A stretch of 54,110 bases of DNA from Candidatus Aenigmatarchaeota archaeon (GCA_018920315.1 JAHLMP010000005.1:1-54110); one strand, 5' to 3'; positions 18,853 through 29,002 are shown, numbered from the stretch's first letter. The notes: generated from the letters alone by a model not told the origin. Translations and numbers: made by a program.

Positions 18853-19929
18853 ATGAAACAAAAAGTGATTCTCGCTTCTGCTCCAGGAAAACTACATCTT
18901 ATTGGAGAGCATGCAGTGGTTTATGGTCAACCAGCAATCTTAGCATCAGTTGGTCTTAGAACTTATGTAAAGGTTAAAGAAAACGAAAAAGTTAGTTATT
19001 TTGACGCTACATGGCCTGAAGTAAAATATGAGTGGAGTATAAATGAAATAAAAGAGATTACAGAAAAAACGCTTTCATTGTGGAAAATCTGCAAAGAAAA
19101 AAATAATTTTTCAGAATTATTTGATTTTATAAAAAAAGATGGATTTAAAAATTATAAAGCTTCTGCTATTGGAATTATAATGAAAGAGTTAAATGCTTTT
19201 GAAAATTGCTCAATTGAAATAGAATGCGAGATTCCTACTGGCGCTGGTATAGGATCTTCAGCATCTAGGGCAGTGGCAATGACATTAGCATTGTCTAAAT
19301 TCTTAGGAAATGATTTGGATTTAGAAGAGGTTAATAGAATTTCATATGAAATTGAAAAGATAGTTCATGGAACTCCAAGTGGAGGAGATAATTCTGCTTG
19401 CTGCTATGGTGGCTTGATTTTGTTTAGAAAGCTTGCAAGCGGTGTTGAGATAAAATCTCTTAAGGAAGAAATTCCATATAAGCTAGAAAATTTTGTTATT
19501 GTTTATACAAAACCTCCTGAAAAAACTACTGGAGAACTTGTACAACATGTTAGAAACCTTCCGGAAGAATATAGAGAAAAAAGGATTAGAAGAATAGGAG
19601 AAATAACTTATGAAATGTTGGAAGTTCTGAGAAGAAGAGATTTTGAAAGAATGAAGGAGATTATAAACGAAGATCAAAGACTGCTTAAAGAGCTTGGAGT
19701 GTCTTGCAAGGAGATTGATGAACTTTGTGAAAAAGTTAGAGAGATTGGCGGGGCTGCAAAGCTTTGTGGAGCTGGCGGAGGTGGTATAGTGCTTTGCTAT
19801 CATGAAGATAAGGAAAAGATGAAAGAATTAATAAAATCTATTGGCTATAAGCAAATAGAAATAAATCTTGGTGTTAAAGGTGTTACATTAGAATATAAAA
19901 ATAGTTTAAATGAGTTTAGATTAAAGTAA
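18853..19929 (+). CDS. mvk: mevalonate kinase
   Basis: SAPGKLHLIGEHAVVYGQPA; PTGAGIGSSASRAVA. Confidence 0.92.
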   Translation: MKQKVILASAPGKLHLIGEHAVVYGQPAILASVGLRTYVKVKENEKVSYFDATWPEVKYEWSINEIKEITEKTLSLWKICKEKNNFSELFDFIKKDGFKNYKASAIGIIMKELNAFENCSIEIECEIPTGAGIGSSASRAVAMTLALSKFLGNDLDLEEVNRISYEIEKIVHGTPSGGDNSACCYGGLILFRKLASGVEIKSLKEEIPYKLENFVIVYTKPPEKTTGELVQHVRNLPEEYREKRIRRIGEITYEMLEVLRRRDFERMKEIINEDQRLLKELGVSCKEIDELCEKVREIGGAAKLCGAGGGGIVLCYHEDKEKMKELIKSIGYKQIEINLGVKGVTLEYKNSLNEFRLK

Positions 19930-19934
19930 AATTT

Positions 19935-21059
19935 ATGCAAAGGAGAAAAGAGGTAAGATCTGAGAGCGAAAAAACCTCTAAGAGAAAAGAAGAGCATATT
20001 AAAATATGCTTAGATAAAAATATTGAGCATGGCTCTACGCTTCTTGATGAAATATCATTTTGGAAATTTGAAGATATAGATTTTATTCACAATGCATTAC
20101 CAGAAGTTGATTTAGAAAAAATAGATATAAGCGTAGAATTTCTTGGAAAAAAGCTAAATGCTCCTATAATAATATCTGGAATGACAGGAGGGGCTAAAAT
20201 CGCTGAAAGAATAAATAAAAATCTTGCAAAGGCTGCCGAAAATCTTAATCTTGCTATGGGTGTTGGTTCTCAAAGAGCTGCAATAGAAAATAAAGATCTT
20301 GAAAAAACTTATTATGTAAGAGATGTTGCTCCTAATATTTTCTTAATTGCAAATCTTGGAGTTATTCAACTTAATTATGGTTATGGAATAAAAGAAGTTA
20401 AAAGAGCTATTGATATGATAGACGCCAATGCCATAGCTCTTCATCTCAATGCTTTGCAAGAGGCTATACAACCAGAAGGCAATACAAATTGGAGTGGCTG
20501 TTACGAGAAATTAAAAAAGATTTGTGAGAGTATAAAAAAGCCTGTAATAGTAAAAGAGACTGGTTGTGGAATAAGTAAAGAGGTTGCAAAAAAGATAGAA
20601 GCTGCAGGAGCATCTGCTATAGATATTTCTGGTAGAGGAGGTACATCTTGGGGAATTGTTGAAATGCTTCGAAGAAAGAAAGCAAGTAATAACATAATTG
20701 CAAAAGAATGGGGAATTCCTACCGCAATCTCTTTGCTTGAATGCTTAAGCGTAACAAAGATTCCTATTATAGCGTCTGGAGGAATAAGAAATGGTTTGGA
20801 GATTGCGAAATGCTTAGCTCTTGGTGCTATCGCTTGCGGAATAGCATTGCCATTGTTAAAACCTGCTTTAAAAAGTAGTGAAGAGGTTGAAAATAAACTA
20901 AAAGAGATTATTGAAGAAATTAAAATTGCGATGTTTTTGGTAGGCGCAAAAGATATAAAGGAGCTTAGAAAAAGGCCTTTAGTAATAACAGGAAAAACAA
21001 AAGAATGGGCAGAAGTTAGAGAGATTGATATAAAAAAGCTTGCAAATAGAAATGAATGA
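19935..21059 (+). CDS. fni: type 2 isopentenyl-diphosphate delta-isomerase
   Basis: ISGMTGGAKIAERINKNLA, MGVGSQRAA, GRGGTSW, IASGGIRNGLEIAKCLALGA. Confidence 0.92.
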   Translation: MQRRKEVRSESEKTSKRKEEHIKICLDKNIEHGSTLLDEISFWKFEDIDFIHNALPEVDLEKIDISVEFLGKKLNAPIIISGMTGGAKIAERINKNLAKAAENLNLAMGVGSQRAAIENKDLEKTYYVRDVAPNIFLIANLGVIQLNYGYGIKEVKRAIDMIDANAIALHLNALQEAIQPEGNTNWSGCYEKLKKICESIKKPVIVKETGCGISKEVAKKIEAAGASAIDISGRGGTSWGIVEMLRRKKASNNIIAKEWGIPTAISLLECLSVTKIPIIASGGIRNGLEIAKCLALGAIACGIALPLLKPALKSSEEVENKLKEIIEEIKIAMFLVGAKDIKELRKRPLVITGKTKEWAEVREIDIKKLANRNE

Positions 21060-21115
21060 AAAATAAATAAGCAAAATATTCAAATTTAAATTTTATCATA
21101 TAAAGTAGAAAAATT

Positions 21116-22969
21116 ATGAAAATGAATAAAGCGCTTGTTATTTTCTTTGTTTTTTTAATAAATATTAAAATTGCAATAGCGATTGAAAAAGATGGAAATC
21201 TAGTAACATTATTAGTACCTGCTATAGAAAGGGTTAATGATACTGAAAGAGGGGTAATGGCAATTCTTCAGATCTATGCAAAAGAAGGAAATGGTCATAT
21301 ATTTATTGATACGATGCCATTAACAGAAATTGATACTCAAACAAGTGCAAGAATAGCAAGAGAGGTTGTCAGCTCTATCTTAGATTTAGATATGAGTAAT
21401 TATGATCTATTTATAGTAATAAGATCAGATTCCCCTGCTGTAGGTGGTCCTTCAGCAGGTGCTGCTATCGCAATAGGTACAATAGCTTCACTTCTCAATC
21501 TATCTCTTAATCCACGTGTTATAATTACAGGGACAATTAATATTGATGGAACTATTGGCAGTGTTGGTGGAATATTGGAAAAGGCACGAGCTGCTGCAGA
21601 GCACAACGCTACGATCTTCTTGATTCCTTATGGCCAATCAAAAATTCAAGATATTGATATTAAAGAGTATGCAAAGCTAAAATGGAATCTTACTGTAATA
21701 GAAGTAAAAGATGTTGTCGAAGCTTTGAAATATATGAGTGGTTATGAGATTAGATTGAAGGATATTGAAGTGAAAGAGAAAGAAGATTTGAGAAAGATAA
21801 TGAAAGGCATTGCTGAAAACTTTATGAAAGATATTGAAAAGAGAATAGTAAATTTAGAAAATAAAATAAATTATTCTAGAATAAGCTATAGTGAAGAGAA
21901 ATATTTGAAAGAGCTTCTTGAATCTATAAAAAAGAGAATAGAAGAAGCAAAGAAATATTATGAGGATAAAGCATATTATACAGCTTCAAGCTATTTTTTA
22001 GGAGTTGGAATAGATTTAGCTTATCTTGAAAATCTATTTGAATTTTATAAAGAGGGTAAGAAAGAATGGGTAATTGAAAATAATCTTAATTCATTGGAAG
22101 AAAAAATAAGAAACCAGATAAATAAAATAGAAGATGTAAAAAATGAGATAGATTCGATTACAGATGTTGAGATAATATCAATAGCAGAGGATAGAATAAT
22201 AGATGCAAAAAATACTTTAAGAGAGGCTTGGAAAAATTACTATAATTATAATTATGATGAAGCCATAAGAAATATCGCTTATATTTCTGAAAGAGAAAAA
22301 ACATCTGAAGCATGGCTTTCAATTATAAACAATTTTACAGATGAAAAGATAAATTTTGATTTTTCTGAATTAGAAGGTTTGTGTAAAAATAAAATAAGCG
22401 AACTAATATCGTTTATTGGCTATGGTGATGTTTTGGGTGTAGAAACAAGCAAAGCGAAGGAATCATTATCTATTGCTCAGAGAAACTTGAATGAAAAGAA
22501 ATATTCTGCAGCTCTATTTAATTTAATAACAACAAAATCAGAGATCGAGTTTGCTTTAACACTAAAGAGCATAAGAAATGATACTAAAGAGATAATTAAA
22601 AAAGTAAAGAACGATGCAGCAAGAAGCATAAGAAATGCTGAAACTTTAAATGTTTCTCCAATCCTTGCACTCAGCTATTATGAATATGGAGAAAAACTTG
22701 AAAACACCAATTCAATGGCTTCCATCCAGTATTTTATATATTCTAAAAATTACGCAAAAAATGCGGTAGAACTTTCAAATATAGTAAGAGGAGAAACACC
22801 AAAACCTTATAGCAAAATAGAAATTAAGCCGGTAAATTTAGAAGAAACTTCATGCAAACTATATTTAGCAATAGGCATTATGATAGGAATCGTGCTTGCA
22901 ATAATAATATCTATTTTAATTTTTGTAGTGAGAGTAAGATTTAAAATAAAGAAAAAACGAACAAAGTAA
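21116..22969 (+). CDS. membrane-anchored Lon-like (S16) protease lacking AAA+ domain
   Basis: DSPAVGGPSAGAAIAIGTIASLL and GTIGSVGGILEKARAA (Ser-Lys dyad), coiled coil, C-terminal TM. Confidence 0.85.
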   Translation: MKMNKALVIFFVFLINIKIAIAIEKDGNLVTLLVPAIERVNDTERGVMAILQIYAKEGNGHIFIDTMPLTEIDTQTSARIAREVVSSILDLDMSNYDLFIVIRSDSPAVGGPSAGAAIAIGTIASLLNLSLNPRVIITGTINIDGTIGSVGGILEKARAAAEHNATIFLIPYGQSKIQDIDIKEYAKLKWNLTVIEVKDVVEALKYMSGYEIRLKDIEVKEKEDLRKIMKGIAENFMKDIEKRIVNLENKINYSRISYSEEKYLKELLESIKKRIEEAKKYYEDKAYYTASSYFLGVGIDLAYLENLFEFYKEGKKEWVIENNLNSLEEKIRNQINKIEDVKNEIDSITDVEIISIAEDRIIDAKNTLREAWKNYYNYNYDEAIRNIAYISEREKTSEAWLSIINNFTDEKINFDFSELEGLCKNKISELISFIGYGDVLGVETSKAKESLSIAQRNLNEKKYSAALFNLITTKSEIEFALTLKSIRNDTKEIIKKVKNDAARSIRNAETLNVSPILALSYYEYGEKLENTNSMASIQYFIYSKNYAKNAVELSNIVRGETPKPYSKIEIKPVNLEETSCKLYLAIGIMIGIVLAIIISILIFVVRVRFKIKKKRTK

Positions 22970-23014
22970 AAAATATTTTGATTTTTTAAAATTTTTCTAT
23001 AAATTAAAAAATTT

Positions 23015-25897
23015 ATGCCAAGCTTCGAAGAGGAAAAAGAGAGTTCTGTGTATAACCCACAAGAAATAGAGAAAAGAATATTGGAATTTTGGAAAAAAGA
23101 AAAGATATTTGAAAAGTTGAGAGAAAGAAATAGAGGAAATAAAAGATTCTCTTTTCTCGACGGCCCGATAACTGCAAACAATCCTATGGGCGTGCATCAT
23201 GCCTGGGGAAGAACATTGAAAGACTTGTTTCAAAGATTTTATGCAATGCTTGGTTACGAAGAAAGATATCAAAATGGTTTTGATTGTCATGGCCTTTGGG
23301 TCGAAGTAGAGGTAGAAAAAGAGCTTGGGTTTAAATCTAAAAAAGATATAGAAAAGTTCGGAATAGAAAATTTTATAGAAAAGTGTAAAGAGCGCGTAGC
23401 AAAATTTTCTGAAATACAAACAAGGCAATCAATTCGATTAGGCCAATGGATGGATTGGAACAATTCTTATTATACTATGAGCGAAAACAATATAGAGGCT
23501 ATATGGTATTTCTTAAAATTGTGTCATAAGAATGGATGGCTTTACGAAAGTGTAAAAGTTATGCCATGGTGTCCTCGCTGCGGCACTTCGCTTTCTCAAC
23601 ATGAATTGTTAGATAGTTATAAAGAGATGGCCCATCCAGGAGTTTATTTGAAATGTAAGATTAAAGGGAAAAATGATGAATATCTTCTTGTTTGGACAAC
23701 AACTCCTTGGACGCTAACTTCAAATATTGCTTTGGCGATTAATCCAAACTTCTTTTATCTTAAAATAAAATATAATAACGAAATTTATTACATTGCTGAG
23801 AAGCTTGTTAGCAAATTATTTAAAGAAAATGAATATGAGATATTGAAAAGATTAAAGGGGGAAGAACTAATAGGGCTTGAATATGAATCTATTTATCCAT
23901 ACTTTACAGAGCAAAAAGATATAAAACACAAAGTGATTCCTTGGGATATGGTTTCTGAAGAGGAAGGTACTGGAATTGTGCATATTGCTCCGGGCTGTGG
24001 AGAAGAGGATTATGAACTAGGAATGAAATATAATTTGAAAGCAATATCTCCGCTTGATGAATTTGGAGTTTTTAAAGAAGGTTTTGATTGGCTAACTGGA
24101 ATTTATTATAAAGATGGAAATAAAATGATTATAGAAGATTTAAAAAGAAGGGGAATTCTTCTTAAGATTGAAGATTATTCTCATCGCTATCCTGTTTGTT
24201 GGAGATGTAAAGAAGAACTTGTTTTTAGATTAGTAGAAGAATGGTTTATAAAGATGGATGAAATAAGAGCAAAGCTCATAGAAGAAACTGAAAAAGTAAA
24301 TTGGTATCCAGAATTTGGAAAGAAACTGATGATCGATTGGCTTAATAACATGAAAGATTGGTGTATATCAAGAAAGAGATATTGGGGCTTACCTTTACCT
24401 TTTTACAAATGTAGTTGTGGAAATATTGAGGTTATTGGTTCTAGAAAAGAATTGGAAGAAAAAGCTTCGAGTGGATTAGAAAAATTAAAAGAGTTGCATC
24501 GCCCATGGATAGATGAAGTAAAAATAAAATGCTCAAAATGTGGAAAGGAAATTGAAAGAATAAAAGAAGTTGGAGATTGTTGGCTAGATGCAGGAATAGT
24601 AGCCTTTTCTACTTTAAATTATTTTTCAGATCATAGCTATTGGGAGAAATGGTATCCAGCTGATATGGTCTGTGAAATGAGAGAGCAAATAAAACTTTGG
24701 TTTTTCTTTTTACTTTTAATGAGCGTTGTAATTTCTGGAAAAGCTCCTTATAAGAATGTAGTATTGTATGAAAAGATCCTTGATGAGAAAGGAAATCCTA
24801 TGCACAAAAGCTTAGGAAATGTTATTTGGCTTGACGATGCCTTTGATAAAATCGGTGCAGATGTTATGCGCTGGCTATATGTTACTCATGATCCTAAGGA
24901 TAATTTGAATTTTGGTTTCAATATAGCAAAAGAGATAAAAAGAAAGTTAAACATATTTTATAATGTTAATAACTATGTGAAAACTTATATAGAGGTGAAT
25001 AATTTTGATCCTAAGAAAGAGAGAATTTATAAGATGGATAACTTACATAAGTGGCTATTTTCTAAATTAGAAAATACGAAGTTAAATGTAGAAAATCTAT
25101 TGAAAAATTATGATTTCTTCAGAGCGGCGAAAAATATAGAAGATTTTATATTAAATGACTTTTCAAGATGGTATATCCATATCATAAGAGAAAAGGTTAG
25201 AGAAAGTTACAGGGGAGAAGATAAAGAGCTTGTACTTCATTCACTTTATACAGTTCAATTAGAATTAATAAAAATTCTAGCTCCATTCATTCCATTTCTG
25301 ACAGAAGATATGTACCAAAGCCTTTTCAAAAGATTTGAAGAGCTTGAAAGCGTGCATCTAATGCTATGGCCAAAAATAAAAGAAGAGATGATTAACGATG
25401 AATTGGAAAGAGAAATGGAGATAGTAAAGGAGATAATAGAGGTGGCGAATGCATTAAAGAAAGAGAGAAATATAAAAAATAGATGGATAATAGACAAAAT
25501 AATCATCTATACGAATGATGCGTTAGCACTAAAAGCTTGTAAAACATTTAAAGAGGAGATAAAAATTCTTGCAAATGCTATGAATATTGAAATTTTAAGA
25601 GAGTTGCGAAAAGGAAAGGAATTTAGTAAAGGTTATGTAGAATTAGGAAGTGTTTTAAGGGAAGAATCTTTAATAAGAGAAATAACTAGAATGGTGCAAG
25701 AGATGAGAAAAAGAAAAGGCTTAAAGGTAGGTGAAAAAATTGTATTGCATCTTTCAGATGTTACATTAGCTCCTTACAAAGAAGAAATAGCTAAAGGGGT
25801 GAATGCTATAGATGTAATTTTTGGAAGAGTTGATAAAGAGTTTGGAAAAATAAAATTTGAAGATAAAGAGATATTATTTAGATTTGAGAAATATTAA
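23015..25897 (+). CDS. ileS: isoleucyl-tRNA synthetase
   Basis: DGPITANNPMGVHHAWGRT, WTTTPWTL, KSLGNV. Confidence 0.93.
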   Translation: MPSFEEEKESSVYNPQEIEKRILEFWKKEKIFEKLRERNRGNKRFSFLDGPITANNPMGVHHAWGRTLKDLFQRFYAMLGYEERYQNGFDCHGLWVEVEVEKELGFKSKKDIEKFGIENFIEKCKERVAKFSEIQTRQSIRLGQWMDWNNSYYTMSENNIEAIWYFLKLCHKNGWLYESVKVMPWCPRCGTSLSQHELLDSYKEMAHPGVYLKCKIKGKNDEYLLVWTTTPWTLTSNIALAINPNFFYLKIKYNNEIYYIAEKLVSKLFKENEYEILKRLKGEELIGLEYESIYPYFTEQKDIKHKVIPWDMVSEEEGTGIVHIAPGCGEEDYELGMKYNLKAISPLDEFGVFKEGFDWLTGIYYKDGNKMIIEDLKRRGILLKIEDYSHRYPVCWRCKEELVFRLVEEWFIKMDEIRAKLIEETEKVNWYPEFGKKLMIDWLNNMKDWCISRKRYWGLPLPFYKCSCGNIEVIGSRKELEEKASSGLEKLKELHRPWIDEVKIKCSKCGKEIERIKEVGDCWLDAGIVAFSTLNYFSDHSYWEKWYPADMVCEMREQIKLWFFFLLLMSVVISGKAPYKNVVLYEKILDEKGNPMHKSLGNVIWLDDAFDKIGADVMRWLYVTHDPKDNLNFGFNIAKEIKRKLNIFYNVNNYVKTYIEVNNFDPKKERIYKMDNLHKWLFSKLENTKLNVENLLKNYDFFRAAKNIEDFILNDFSRWYIHIIREKVRESYRGEDKELVLHSLYTVQLELIKILAPFIPFLTEDMYQSLFKRFEELESVHLMLWPKIKEEMINDELEREMEIVKEIIEVANALKKERNIKNRWIIDKIIIYTNDALALKACKTFKEEIKILANAMNIEILRELRKGKEFSKGYVELGSVLREESLIREITRMVQEMRKRKGLKVGEKIVLHLSDVTLAPYKEEIAKGVNAIDVIFGRVDKEFGKIKFEDKEILFRFEKY

Positions 25898-25901
25898 TTT
25901 A

Positions 25902-26195
25902 TCATTTCAAAAATCCATGTCGTTTTAGCCATTCTATTTGCGCTTTTGAATATTTCCAAATAATATCCCCTTTTTCAAGTCCTTGGACAGGCCATGGCTT
26001 TACTATTACCACATCGTTTACTGCTATCCATAGGTGTGTTCCATATTTTCCTGGAACTCTACAAATTCTTAAATTTCCATCTAAACAACGGACAGAAAAT
26101 CTTTTTCCACCTAATTTTGCTTCAACGATTCCAAGCACTTCTCCTTCTTTTGGAACTCTTATCCTCTCCTCTACTTCTTGAGTTTCTTGGTTCAT
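25902..26195 (-). CDS. translation initiation factor aIF1A
   Basis: RVPKEGEVLGIVEAKLGGKRFSVRCLDGNLRICRVPGK...KGDIIWKYSKAQIEWLKRHGFL. Confidence 0.94.
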   Translation of the reverse strand: MNQETQEVEERIRVPKEGEVLGIVEAKLGGKRFSVRCLDGNLRICRVPGKYGTHLWIAVNDVVIVKPWPVQGLEKGDIIWKYSKAQIEWLKRHGFLK

Positions 26196-26853
26196 AATCT
26201 TTTACCGAATAATATTCTCTATATATTCTTTTTGTATCTTTTTCTCCAATAAGTTTGAAAGATCTTTTTATTTTAAATTCTCTCAATAACTTTAAAGCTT
26301 TTTGAGCCTTGTCTCTATATAAAAAATATAAGTTTAGTCCTTCTTTCACTCTCTCTATTTTGTCTGGCCTCATGCGCTTTATTGGTAAACGCTTATTAGT
26401 TCTAATTTGAATTATAGCGTCGTATTGCTCGCTAGATATTTTTCTGCATAGCTCGCAAAGCGTTTCTCTTATCTTTATAAATATATTTTTGTTCTCCTCT
26501 TTTTGTTTTTTACAAGGAAAAATAAATCCTTTGCAAATTATTGTAACAGAATATCTATTTCCTATCTTTCTTACAAATGCTTCTTTCTCAACTATTTTAT
26601 TATTTGTTTTTATTTTGTTGATTGCAATTTGTTTTATAAAGTCGTCATTTAAATCATACTTCCCAATTCTATTATCTAAAATCTTTCCACATTTTCTACA
26701 AACTTTAATTTCAAAATCTTCTATTTGGAAAAGTGTCTTATTCTTAAGCCAACAATCATCGCAAAAAGCTTCTATAGTTGCTTCTTTACCACATGAAATA
26801 CATCTTAATCTTTCTTCTCTTTTTTGAAATATTCTTCTCAAAACAATCACCAA
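26122..26853 (-). CDS. NMD3-like ribosome-export/assembly family protein
   Basis: Cx2C zinc motifs CISCGKEATIEAFCDDCWLKN...CRKCGKIL; overlaps aIF1A start. Confidence 0.8.
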   Translation of the reverse strand: MVIVLRRIFQKREERLRCISCGKEATIEAFCDDCWLKNKTLFQIEDFEIKVCRKCGKILDNRIGKYDLNDDFIKQIAINKIKTNNKIVEKEAFVRKIGNRYSVTIICKGFIFPCKKQKEENKNIFIKIRETLCELCRKISSEQYDAIIQIRTNKRLPIKRMRPDKIERVKEGLNLYFLYRDKAQKALKLLREFKIKRSFKLIGEKDTKRIYREYYSVKDYEPRNSRSRGEDKSSKRRRSAWNR

Positions 26854-26862
26854 TAAAAATTT

Positions 26863-27522
26863 TTATTCTGAGATTTCAGTTCCAATATTCTTTCCTTCAA
26901 TAACTTTTAGTAAATTTTTTGGATTTTTACCACTAATAACAAATGTTTTGATTTTATTTTTTACTATTGTTTCGATTGCCAACTTATCTAGAATTCCATA
27001 GCTTCCTGGTTTTCCTCTTTTTGCAAATTTCATAAGTTCATTAAAGCTAATTTTGTCAATTTTCCTTGCACCTTTAAATATATTAGGATCTTTGTCATAT
27101 ATTCCGTCGACATTTGTAACTTTTATTAGCATATCAGCTCTCATCGCTTTTGCAGCTATGGCAGCGTTAGCATCTGTGCTTCTCCCAGGGCAAATTCCTG
27201 CGAGCACACCTTCTGTTTTTTCATTTATTTCATTTAAATCAAAAATTGGCTTGAGATCTAAAAGATAAGAAAACAATCTAACATTAGATTTCAGAATTTC
27301 TATAGCGATCCATTCTAGATTTTTGCTAGATATTTTAAGGGCTTTTGCTCTCTTCATATAATTCCTTACAAATTTTCCACCACCAACAACTAAAATTAAT
27401 TGGTGTTTTTTCTTAATTCTTTTTAAAATATTTACAAAACTTTTTACACGAGATATAATTGCTCCATAGTCGTCGAAAAGCAAGGAACCTCCAATTTTTA
27501 TTACTATTTTCATTTTATTCAT
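26863..27522 (-). CDS. pyrH: UMP kinase (archaeal type)
   Basis: IKIGGSLLFD...VVGGGK...STDANAAIAA...TNVDGIYDKDP. Confidence 0.9.
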   Translation of the reverse strand: MNKMKIVIKIGGSLLFDDYGAIISRVKSFVNILKRIKKKHQLILVVGGGKFVRNYMKRAKALKISSKNLEWIAIEILKSNVRLFSYLLDLKPIFDLNEINEKTEGVLAGICPGRSTDANAAIAAKAMRADMLIKVTNVDGIYDKDPNIFKGARKIDKISFNELMKFAKRGKPGSYGILDKLAIETIVKNKIKTFVISGKNPKNLLKVIEGKNIGTEISE

Positions 27523-27628
27523 CTTTATCTTATTATTGATAATTTAAAAATAAAGATTTTTGACTAATTTGAAATATTTATATCAAAATTTATGGGCCGG
27601 GAGAGATTCGAACTCTCGACCTCCAGTT

Positions 27629-27641
27629 TGCTTAGCTGTCT
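27629..27641 (-). other. tRNA-Ile(UAU) intron 3 (37/38, 13 nt)
   Basis: CTTA-TA^A-GACAGC-TAAG-CA^A-ACTGG. Confidence 0.82.
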
Positions 27642-27649
27642 TATAAGAC

Positions 27650-27669
27650 ATGCGCGCAAGCAAAAAGCT
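27650..27669 (-). other. tRNA-Ile(UAU) intron 2 (anticodon stem 29/30, 20 nt)
   Basis: GCGC-CA^A ... GCGC-AT^G. Confidence 0.8.
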
Positions 27670-27678
27670 TGGCGCTCT

Positions 27679-27697
27679 TTCTGGAGCTTCAAAACTT
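27679..27697 (-). other. tRNA-Ile(UAU) intron 1 (D-arm, 19 nt)
   Basis: CTGG-TT^A...CCAG-AA^A. Confidence 0.75.
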
Positions 27698-27755
27698 AAC
27701 CAGGCTAAGCTACCGGCCCAATTTATCTATTTTTATATCATAAATCAATAAAAAT

Positions 27756-28994
27756 TTAAAACTCGAGAATTTCGTTATTGCTTGGGGAGAATGTTTTTAT
27801 TCCAAACTTCTTTTCAATATCTTTTGCAAATTCGTTACAATGATCTCCATGAACGCAAATTATATTTTTTGGATTTAATTTTTCAATAATTTTAAATAGC
27901 TCGCTTCTTCCTGCATGAGAAGAAAAATCAAATCTGGCTATTGGGCAATTTACATGAAGCTCTAAATCTTCATTTCTAAATATTCCTGTATCTAATAAAT
28001 ATTTTCCTGGCGTTCCTTCTACTTGAAACCCTGTGAATAAGATTTTGCAATCTTTTCTTTTATAAATCTTCTTTATGTAATAAACTGCAGGACCTCCATT
28101 TAGCATTCCAGACGTAGTAATAATTATTCTACTACCTTTTCTAATAATTCTCTCCCTTTCTTTTTTTGTATTAACCTTTTTTATTCGTTTAAAAATCTTC
28201 TTTAACAATGTGCTTGACTTCAAATTATAATTCATTATTATTTTTGTAGCATCTTTTGCCATTCCATCAATTGCAATGTAGTCTATATAATCTTTTAGTA
28301 TAAGCAAAAGTTCTTGTGCCCTTCCTACAGCAAAAGCAGGAAGTAAGACTATACCGTTCTGATTTAAAGTCTCGTCTATCTCTGCTTTAAATCTATCTTC
28401 TTCTTTGCTTCTTTCATTATGATCTCTATCGCCATATGTGCTTTCTATAATTAATATATCTATCTCCTCCTTAGGAAGTTTGCATCCATCTATTAAGTTT
28501 TGCTTTTCTAATTTAATGTCTCCAGTATAAAAGATATTTTTACCTTGAACATTTAGTAAAATGCTTTTTGAACCAGGAATATGTCCAGCATCAAAAAACT
28601 TGCAAGCAACATCTTTTATAATAAAATCTTTTTCAACAATTAAAGAATTCGACAAAGCTAACTTCACATCTTTTTTAGAAAATCCTATATGATAATTATT
28701 TATTCTTGCGACCTTCACAAAATCTATAAGCAATAATTTTGTTAGTTTTTTTGTCATATCGCTCATATAACAATTTACATTTGGAAGTAAAGGTATCGCT
28801 CCGCTATGGTCTAAATGACTATGTGTAACTATTATTCCATCTATCTCTTTTGGAATTATTGGAAAGCTTGGAGGCTCTGGCTGAAGCTTTACTCCAAAAT
28901 CAAGAGAAATTTTACAATTATCATGAATTAGAAGTATTGCAGACCTACCAACTTCTCTTCCACTTCCAAGTATTTTTAACTTCATCTCTTTCAA
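27756..28994 (-). CDS. metallo-beta-lactamase/beta-CASP nuclease (CPSF/RNase J-like)
   Basis: THSHLDHSG, GDRDH, SSHAGR, HGDH motifs. Confidence 0.9.
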   Translation of the reverse strand: MKEMKLKILGSGREVGRSAILLIHDNCKISLDFGVKLQPEPPSFPIIPKEIDGIIVTHSHLDHSGAIPLLPNVNCYMSDMTKKLTKLLLIDFVKVARINNYHIGFSKKDVKLALSNSLIVEKDFIIKDVACKFFDAGHIPGSKSILLNVQGKNIFYTGDIKLEKQNLIDGCKLPKEEIDILIIESTYGDRDHNERSKEEDRFKAEIDETLNQNGIVLLPAFAVGRAQELLLILKDYIDYIAIDGMAKDATKIIMNYNLKSSTLLKKIFKRIKKVNTKKERERIIRKGSRIIITTSGMLNGGPAVYYIKKIYKRKDCKILFTGFQVEGTPGKYLLDTGIFRNEDLELHVNCPIARFDFSSHAGRSELFKIIEKLNPKNIICVHGDHCNEFAKDIEKKFGIKTFSPSNNEILEF

Positions 28995-29002
28995 CTCTTT
29001 AT

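Larger units (their letters stand above)
27593..27719 (-). tRNA. tRNA-Ile(UAU) with three introns (19, 20 and 13 nt)
   Basis: Spliced: GGGCCGGTAGCTTAGCCTGGTTAGAGCGCCAGTCTTATAAACTGGAGGTCGAGAGTTCGAATCTCTCCCGGCCCA; each intron has a BHB-like motif. Confidence 0.88.

Noticed and set aside
27593-27719. Alternative reading of tRNA-Ile(UAU) using GAAGC as D-stem end and TCCAG as anticodon stem (two introns only)
   Set aside because: It would leave a 17-nt D-loop and poor BHBs. The three-intron model gives a perfect cloverleaf and BHB-like motifs for each intron
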